Below the pieces are notes generated by a model. The model searched no databases, was not told the origin of the DNA, and saw only the letters and a list, made by a program, of their open reading frames with translations. A stretch of 14,031 nucleotides of DNA, taken from NCBI GenBank assembly GCA_035623615.1, contig DASPTB010000301.1, positions 1-14,031 of the forward strand, given 5' to 3'. The position numbers were made by a program, and so were the translations under genes. This stretch comes from DASPTB01 sp035623615 (GTDB taxonomy: Bacteria; Actinomycetota; UBA4738). Shown in pieces: positions 13,367 through 14,031 of this stretch. Every line of letters starts with the position of its first letter. Within the stretch, counting starts at the first letter, position 1.

Positions 13367-14031
13367 ATGAGCAGGAGCCTCACGCTGCTGGTCGACACGT
13401 CGAGCCTCGCGTACCGGGCGCTCTTCTCGAACCCCGACTCGATCACGACGCCCCGGGGCGTGCCGATCAACGCGACGTTCGGCTTCCTGGGGATGCTCGC
13501 CCGGCTCGTTCGCGATCACGACCCGGCGTACCTGGCGTGCGCGACGGACGAGGACTGGCGACCCGAGTGGCGCGTCGAGCTGCTCCCCGACTACAAGTCC
13601 GAGCGGGCGCTCCCCGGCAGTGCACAGGAGCAGGCCGAGGTCCGCCTGGAGCCGCAGATGCCGATCCTCTTCGACCTTCTGGAAGCGTGCGGCGTTCCCG
13701 TCGTGGGACGGGACGACTACGAGGCCGAGGACGTCATCGGGAGCCTCGCGGCCAGAGCCCCGGGCCCGGTCGCGATCGTCTCCGGCGACCGCGACCTGTT
13801 TCAGCTCGTGCGCGACCCCACCGTCTGGGTGCTGTACCCGAAGAAGGGCGTCTCCGACCTCGCGGTCGTGAACGAGTCGTACATCGCGGAGAAGTACGGC
13901 ATCCCCGGCCGGCGCTATCTCGACTACGCGGTGCGCCGCGGCGACCCGTCCGACGGCCTGCCCGGCGTGCGCGGGATCGGCGAGAAGACGGCGAGCGCAT
14001 TGATCTCGTCGCACGGCAGCCTGGCGAAGGT
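13367..14031 (+). CDS. 5'-3' exonuclease, stand-alone type (3' partial)
   Basis: The first 221 residues of a flap-endonuclease-type 5'-3' exonuclease; the 3' end is cut by the window. Visible are the N-terminal Asp (LLVDTSSLAYRA, D10), ATDEDWRPEWRVELLPDYKSER (59-80), YEAEDVIGSLAAR (118-130), the acidic VSGDRDLFQLV (138-148, D141 and D143) and the helix-hairpin-helix RGDPSDGLPGVRGIGEKTA (191-209). The WRPEWRVELLPDYK motif is typical of the stand-alone actinobacterial exonucleases of about 300 residues rather than the N-terminus of DNA polymerase I, which usually has a TFR...YK version. It would remove RNA primers and flaps during replication and repair. The usual YEADD reads YEAED, a conservative change at a metal-site residue. 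The ATG is seven bases after TACCAT. Whether a polymerase domain follows cannot be seen. Confidence 0.9.
   Translation, partial: MSRSLTLLVDTSSLAYRALFSNPDSITTPRGVPINATFGFLGMLARLVRDHDPAYLACATDEDWRPEWRVELLPDYKSERALPGSAQEQAEVRLEPQMPILFDLLEACGVPVVGRDDYEAEDVIGSLAARAPGPVAIVSGDRDLFQLVRDPTVWVLYPKKGVSDLAVVNESYIAEKYGIPGRRYLDYAVRRGDPSDGLPGVRGIGEKTASALISSHGSLAK

Noticed and set aside
13367..14031. DNA polymerase I N-terminus
   Set aside because: The WRPEWRVELLPDYK form fits the stand-alone actinobacterial exonucleases better. It cannot be excluded because the 3' end is outside the window.
1..14031. Mobile elements, CRISPR arrays, tRNA or rRNA genes, direct-repeat arrays
   Set aside because: I read both strands for transposase or integrase motifs, regularly spaced repeats and tRNA-like cloverleaf arms and saw none. 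Composition looks uniform across the window.
1..14031. Classical intrinsic terminators (stem plus T-run)
   Set aside because: No hairpin followed by a T-run was found at any gene end. Only GC-rich stems without T-runs are present, and they are listed at low confidence where relevant.

Overview
The window reads as ordinary chromosome from a very GC-rich, actinobacterium-like genome. Four things support this: strong G/C bias at third codon positions, frequent GTG starts, a stand-alone 5'-3' exonuclease of the type common in Actinomycetota, and many genes that appear to lack a leader. I cannot place it below phylum level, and a deep-branching actinobacterial or Chloroflexota-like metagenome lineage is possible. 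I see no IS element, integrase, tRNA, rRNA, CRISPR array or phage gene.

Left part (1-3380): the 3' end of a NarL-type sensor histidine kinase, its overlapping LuxR/NarL-type response regulator, then an ABC-2 exporter (ATPase plus permease, 4-bp overlap) and a 79-residue two-helix membrane protein. This is a classic sense-and-export arrangement, although the exporter seems to have its own promoter.

Middle (3381-8010): a large nucleoside-phosphorylase-fold protein with an uncertain start, a small FMN nitroreductase, a convergent 596-residue serine beta-lactamase-family hydrolase and, divergent from that, an alpha/beta-hydrolase lipoprotein.

Right-middle (8011-11466): a GAF-PAS-GGDEF diguanylate cyclase whose Shine-Dalgarno lies in a hairpin loop, a convergent metallo-beta-lactamase-fold hydrolase, a secreted half-size SIMPL-like protein and a convergent small membrane protein. 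The last two share a single CTAG for both stop codons.

Right end (11549-14031): a DUF2252 protein and a short HExxH zincin form a minus-strand pair, divergent by 28 bp from a 5'-3' exonuclease gene that runs off the window.

The most distinctive signal is a promoter syntax rather than one gene. At seven or eight starts a TAnnnT-like hexamer lies 6-9 bases upstream of ATG/GTG and no Shine-Dalgarno is visible, which predicts leaderless mRNAs. Downstream or coupled genes (response regulator, permease) and a few others (diguanylate cyclase, SIMPL-like protein) carry GGAGG-like sites instead. I did not find a convincing new multi-gene defence or metabolic system. The best candidates for follow-up are the nucleoside-phosphorylase-like protein, the half-SIMPL protein with its tail-to-tail partner, and the DUF2252-zincin pair.
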